Shown in pieces: positions 43,844-46,784 of a stretch of DNA of 46,784 bases; positions within the stretch are counted from its first letter, which is position 1, and each line of letters opens with the position of its first letter. The stretch lies in the NCBI GenBank assembly GCA_017464815.1, contig JAFTYI010000048.1, positions 1 through 46,784 on the forward strand, given 5' to 3'. The DNA comes from Bacteroidaceae bacterium (GTDB taxonomy: Bacteria > Bacteroidota > Bacteroidia > Bacteroidales > Bacteroidaceae). Below the pieces are notes generated by a model. It worked only from the letters and a program-made list of their open reading frames with translations. It was not told where the DNA came from and did no database searches. The position numbers and the translations under genes are program-made.

Positions 43844-46153
43844 TTAGAAATCCACCTTCACACCAGCGAAAAACGAGCGGGGAAGGCCGGGACCATACAT
43901 GTAGCCGGCGTCGCGCAGTTCGCCCTTGTCGAAGTCGTCCTGATAGGCATTGAAGATGTTCTGCACGCCTGCATTCACTTGGAGAGCCGAGCCACCGCCA
44001 AGGTCGAAATCGTAGCTGAGCTTGAAGTTCAGGTCGAAGAAGTCGGGTGTCTCCACCGCAATGTCTTCGGGGACATATCCGGCCACGTGCTGCATCAGCA
44101 TGCTACCCGTGTAGGTGCCCGAGAAGGCGGCGGTCAGGGGCTTGATGGGGGTGTAGCTCAAGGTAAAATATCCGTAAGCTTCGGGGGTACGGGCAATGCG
44201 TTTTTCAGCCTTGGCCGTCTCGCTCCATTGCTCGGGTTCCTTGTATTCGCTCTTCTGGAAGGTGGCACCGGCCTGCAGCTGCACTTTGTTCTGATAAGCC
44301 AACTTTCCCTCCAGTGTCACACCATAGACGTCGGCTCCCGATGCATTGTGGCGCTCCAGCGTGAGGATGCCGTTTTCGTGGTTCTTCTCGCGCAGGGCAA
44401 ACACATCGTTCAGCGTTGTATAGAATCCCTCGACGAGGAGGTTTCCTTGGAAATCGCCCCAGCGTTGGTACAGGTCGGCCGAGAGGCTGAAGCTGTGCGA
44501 CTTTTCCTCCTGCAGGTCGTTGGCCAGTTCAATCATGGACACACCACCGCCTACGGCTTCGATGTGGAGGTCCTCGTCAAAGGCTTGTGGAGCGCGGAAT
44601 CCGGCCGAGTAGCTGGCGCGGAAGTTGATGTTCTCCGAAGGGTTGAAGCGCACGTTGGCACGAGGGCTGAAGATGAGTCCGTCGATGAGGTTATGCTTGT
44701 CGAAACGGCCACCGATGAGGAAACTCCACTGGTCATTCTTCCACTCGTTCTGCAGGAACATGCTGCTGATGTGCACCGTCTGCTCCAGTTCGCGGCCATA
44801 GCCCCACATGTTGTCCTCCAGCGCATCGCGGTTATACTCCACGCCTCCCGTGAAGGTGGCGGGCATGAAGAGAAAACGGTCGAAGTTGTAGACATACTGT
44901 CCGCCCACCACGGTCGTAAGGTCGGTGGTGGCACCGTAGGCATTGGGGTCGCGTCCGGCACCGTAGTAGCTCTGACGGTCGATGTGTTGGGCCGATGCAT
45001 AGAGGCTCAAGTGGTGCTTCTCGTTGGGGCTGAAGTAATCGAACTTCATGCCTCCGCCGTTGATGCTGTGCTCGGTCTGCTCGGCAATGTTGGCCTGGTG
45101 AGGAGGCAAATCCAACGAGTCGCCACCCCGGCGATACTCCTCAATGTGGTGATATTCAAAAGAGAGTTTGCTGTACATACTTGTCTTCACGTATGAGCGG
45201 AATCCCACCGTCTGCTGGTGCAGTTCGCACAGTTCGCTGTAGCTGTCGCCGTTGGCATCGTAGGCCTGTCGCTGGCGGTTTTGGCCGAAAATGAAGAGTC
45301 CCGCCTTGCGGTTGTCGGTCACCAGTGAAGCGTTCAGCGTGGTGCTGTGGTCCATCGAACCGTCGATAGACATGGTCGTGTGGGCCAGTTGTCCGCTGTT
45401 GCGCAACGGTTCTTTGGTAATGATGTTGATGGTTCCGGCAATGGCAGACGAGCCGAACAGGGCCGAACCGCCACCGCGCATCACCTCCACACGCTCTACC
45501 ATGTTGGCCGGAATCTGCTCCAGTCCGTACACACCCGACAGGGCACTGAAGATGGGGCGCGAGTCAATCAGTATCTGTGTGTAAGGGCCTTCCAGGCCAT
45601 TGATGCGTACCTGCTGGAAACCACAGTTCTGGCAATTGTTCTCCACACGCACACCCGGTTGGAAATTCAGTCCCTCGGCCAGCGTGGGCGACGTGGTGGT
45701 CTCGAACAGACGGGTATCTATCACATTAATTAAGGTAGGAGCCATGCGGCGCGATGTCTCGTTACGGTTGGCCGACACCACCACACCATCCAATGCAATC
45801 AGGTCCTCCGTTATGGTGAAGTTCTCTTCCAAGGTTTTCCCCTTCTTGGTCTTCACTTCACGTGCCTCGGTCTTGTACCCCAATGTGGCCACCTCCATGG
45901 TGAAGGTCCCCTCGGGCAGGTTCTTCAGGAAGTAGTGACCGCTCTCATCGGTGGTCGTACCAATGGTGGTACCTTTCAGGGTTACATTCACAAAAGGCAC
46001 GTGTTGTCCGCTCGCGGCATCAATCACGTGTCCCACAATATTCGCATCGCTGCGATTCACCTTGGCGTGGCTATGTCCCTGATGACTCTGAGCCACTACC
46101 GACACGGTGGACATCATGCACATCATGGTCCACCATACGAATAATTTTCTCAT
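43844..46153 (-). CDS. TonB-dependent outer-membrane receptor
   Basis: The 769-residue protein has a signal peptide (to VVAQ, about residue 22), then a histidine-rich HQGHSHAK stretch, a carboxypeptidase-regulatory-like beta sandwich (about 38-115), a plug with NNCQNCGFQQVRINGLEGPY and VERVEVMRGGGSALFG, and a 22-strand barrel ending in LPRSFFAGVKVDF. TonB receptors import chelated metals, haem, vitamins or glycans. The two-cysteine plug and His-rich N-terminus hint at a metal or haem ligand, but this is inference; no SusD partner is present. Confidence 0.92.
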   Translation of the reverse strand: MRKLFVWWTMMCMMSTVSVVAQSHQGHSHAKVNRSDANIVGHVIDAASGQHVPFVNVTLKGTTIGTTTDESGHYFLKNLPEGTFTMEVATLGYKTEAREVKTKKGKTLEENFTITEDLIALDGVVVSANRNETSRRMAPTLINVIDTRLFETTTSPTLAEGLNFQPGVRVENNCQNCGFQQVRINGLEGPYTQILIDSRPIFSALSGVYGLEQIPANMVERVEVMRGGGSALFGSSAIAGTINIITKEPLRNSGQLAHTTMSIDGSMDHSTTLNASLVTDNRKAGLFIFGQNRQRQAYDANGDSYSELCELHQQTVGFRSYVKTSMYSKLSFEYHHIEEYRRGGDSLDLPPHQANIAEQTEHSINGGGMKFDYFSPNEKHHLSLYASAQHIDRQSYYGAGRDPNAYGATTDLTTVVGGQYVYNFDRFLFMPATFTGGVEYNRDALEDNMWGYGRELEQTVHISSMFLQNEWKNDQWSFLIGGRFDKHNLIDGLIFSPRANVRFNPSENINFRASYSAGFRAPQAFDEDLHIEAVGGGVSMIELANDLQEEKSHSFSLSADLYQRWGDFQGNLLVEGFYTTLNDVFALREKNHENGILTLERHNASGADVYGVTLEGKLAYQNKVQLQAGATFQKSEYKEPEQWSETAKAEKRIARTPEAYGYFTLSYTPIKPLTAAFSGTYTGSMLMQHVAGYVPEDIAVETPDFFDLNFKLSYDFDLGGGSALQVNAGVQNIFNAYQDDFDKGELRDAGYMYGPGLPRSFFAGVKVDF

Positions 46154-46206
46154 GCTTTATACGTTGTTTTAGTTCTCTTTTTACCCATTATTTAGTATTT
46201 CGGCTG

Positions 46207-46214
46207 CAAAATTA
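46207..46214 (-). promoter_or_regulatory. -7 box of the TonB-receptor gene
   Basis: TAATTTTG on the minus strand matches TAnnTTTG, 54 bp before the ATG at 46153. Confidence 0.55.
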
Positions 46215-46472
46215 CTGCTAATCCTCTAAACGGGAAATACCCAAAATTAGTTATAATTAAGTGAAGAGTACCTAAAAAGCATTAAGCAAAAGGGGGAATA
46301 TAGCAAAACACAGCGCCTAATTCATGTACCTCCGTCGAGAGTACTATTTATAAAACAGAATAAAATTACACAATAATGTAAAGAATACATAATCAACACA
46401 ATACAATTAGGCAAGAATTTCATAAAATCATATTTGGTTGCATGAAATTACAAATATGTTGCATAAGTTTTG

Positions 46473-46480
46473 TATATTTG
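46473..46480 (+). promoter_or_regulatory. -7 box of the partial downstream gene
   Basis: TATATTTG matches TAnnTTTG, 35 bp before the ATG at 46515. Two GTTGCAT motifs (46438 and 46459) are just upstream and could be part of an operator; the rest of the 361-bp gap is AT-rich and shows no gene. Confidence 0.55.
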
Positions 46481-46514
46481 CAGCCAAATAACAAAAATAT
46501 GAATAATTCGGACA

Positions 46515-46784
46515 ATGAAATACATAGCTACCCTATTTTTAGTACTGATGACCCTAGCGTTTGTGGTCTGCGGCTTTCTGTTGTGGAGACGCCGGCATGA
46601 ACCGCAGGATTACTCACGTACCATTCAGGCACTCTTCTGCTGGGTGTCTGCCTTTTTTACTTTGACATTCATCTTCCGTACCTGGTTGGGTACTACTACG
46701 GCCGATAGCGCTTTCTTCGAGCCGGAGCACACGTTTGTGCCTTTTCTGATGCAGATGACATTTTTCCTCTATCCGCTGGAGGTC
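46515..46784 (+). CDS. Partial membrane protein, start only
   Basis: The 90 visible codons begin MKYIATLFLVLMTLAFVVC and continue with basic WRRRHEP and further hydrophobic helices (LFCWVSAFFTLTFIFRTWLG, FLMQMTFFLYPLE). The open frame runs off the window. The helix-loop layout with a short cytoplasmic basic segment resembles the N-terminus of Bacteroidetes membrane AraC-type regulators that neighbour TonB receptors, but the diagnostic part is missing. Another ATG at 46499 opens a 33-codon overlapping frame and is less likely. Confidence 0.6.
   Translation, partial: MKYIATLFLVLMTLAFVVCGFLLWRRRHEPQDYSRTIQALFCWVSAFFTLTFIFRTWLGTTTADSAFFEPEHTFVPFLMQMTFFLYPLEV

Noticed and set aside
43838-45196. 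452-codon open frame opposite the TonB receptor
   Set aside because: Shadow frame of a well supported gene.
46499-46600. 33-codon frame from ATG 46499 as the real gene
   Set aside because: It stops early, while the frame from 46515 stays open to the end with membrane helices; at most a leader ORF.

Overview
The window reads as a contiguous piece of a Bacteroidales chromosome, most likely Prevotellaceae. The evidence is: many promoters with the Bacteroidetes -7 box TAnnTTTG (often about 20 bp after a TTTG -33 box); families typical of the group (a PgpH-type HDIG protein, glutaminyl cyclase of the M28 fold, GH97, TonB-dependent receptor with a carboxypeptidase-regulatory-like N-terminus, an HTCS-like regulator); and two secreted proteins with C-termini resembling type IX secretion sorting domains, which argues for Prevotella or Porphyromonas relatives rather than Bacteroides. 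No rRNA, tRNA, phage, integrase, transposase gene or CRISPR array was seen.

Layout. 0-10 kb: housekeeping genes: hotdog thioesterase; gltX-kdtA operon (minus); divergent pgpH-like gene followed by priA; cysS. 10-15.5 kb: a minus-strand glycan cluster of GH51, GH97 and GH43 enzymes, without SusC/SusD genes in view. 15.5-17 kb: glutaminyl cyclase-like M28 lipoprotein and SufE-like protein. 17.3-22.4 kb: arginine operon argR, GNAT acyltransferase, argG, small PspC protein, argC, argD, preceded by candidate tandem ARG boxes and closed by a hairpin. 22.4-24.2 kb: secreted propeller-like protein and a rubredoxin. 24.4-27.6 kb: Na/Pi symporter and M16 peptidase (minus). 27.7-29.8 kb: LOG protein, arabinose-5-phosphate isomerase and PfkB kinase operon. 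29.8-36 kb: a more accessory stretch with a 1.1 kb gene-free region full of repeats, an AT-richer glycosyltransferase, a TPR regulator-like protein, and an unknown lipoprotein plus secreted protein pair. 36-41.3 kb: valS, a GT2 glycosyltransferase and an M20 dipeptidase (minus). 41.4-46.8 kb: a membrane one-component regulator that looks like an HTCS without its kinase and receiver, a TonB-dependent receptor, and the start of a membrane protein that runs off the window.

The most unusual signal is in the non-coding DNA. Four separate intergenic regions (about 1-176, 17263-17394, 30130-30261, 38909-38996) carry degenerate tandem arrays with the same strict 22-bp period although the unit sequence differs between most loci; loci 1 and 4 share a 14-base core. 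At the arginine operon the array runs in phase into two ARG-box-like palindromes, and similar palindromes lie near the third array. On top of this there are six gcggat/acggat-type inverted-repeat elements at gene ends, two further elements with long terminal inverted repeats (one in the valS leader, one upstream of the glycosyltransferase), and a G+C-rich palindromic repeat that has been captured as the N-terminus of PriA.
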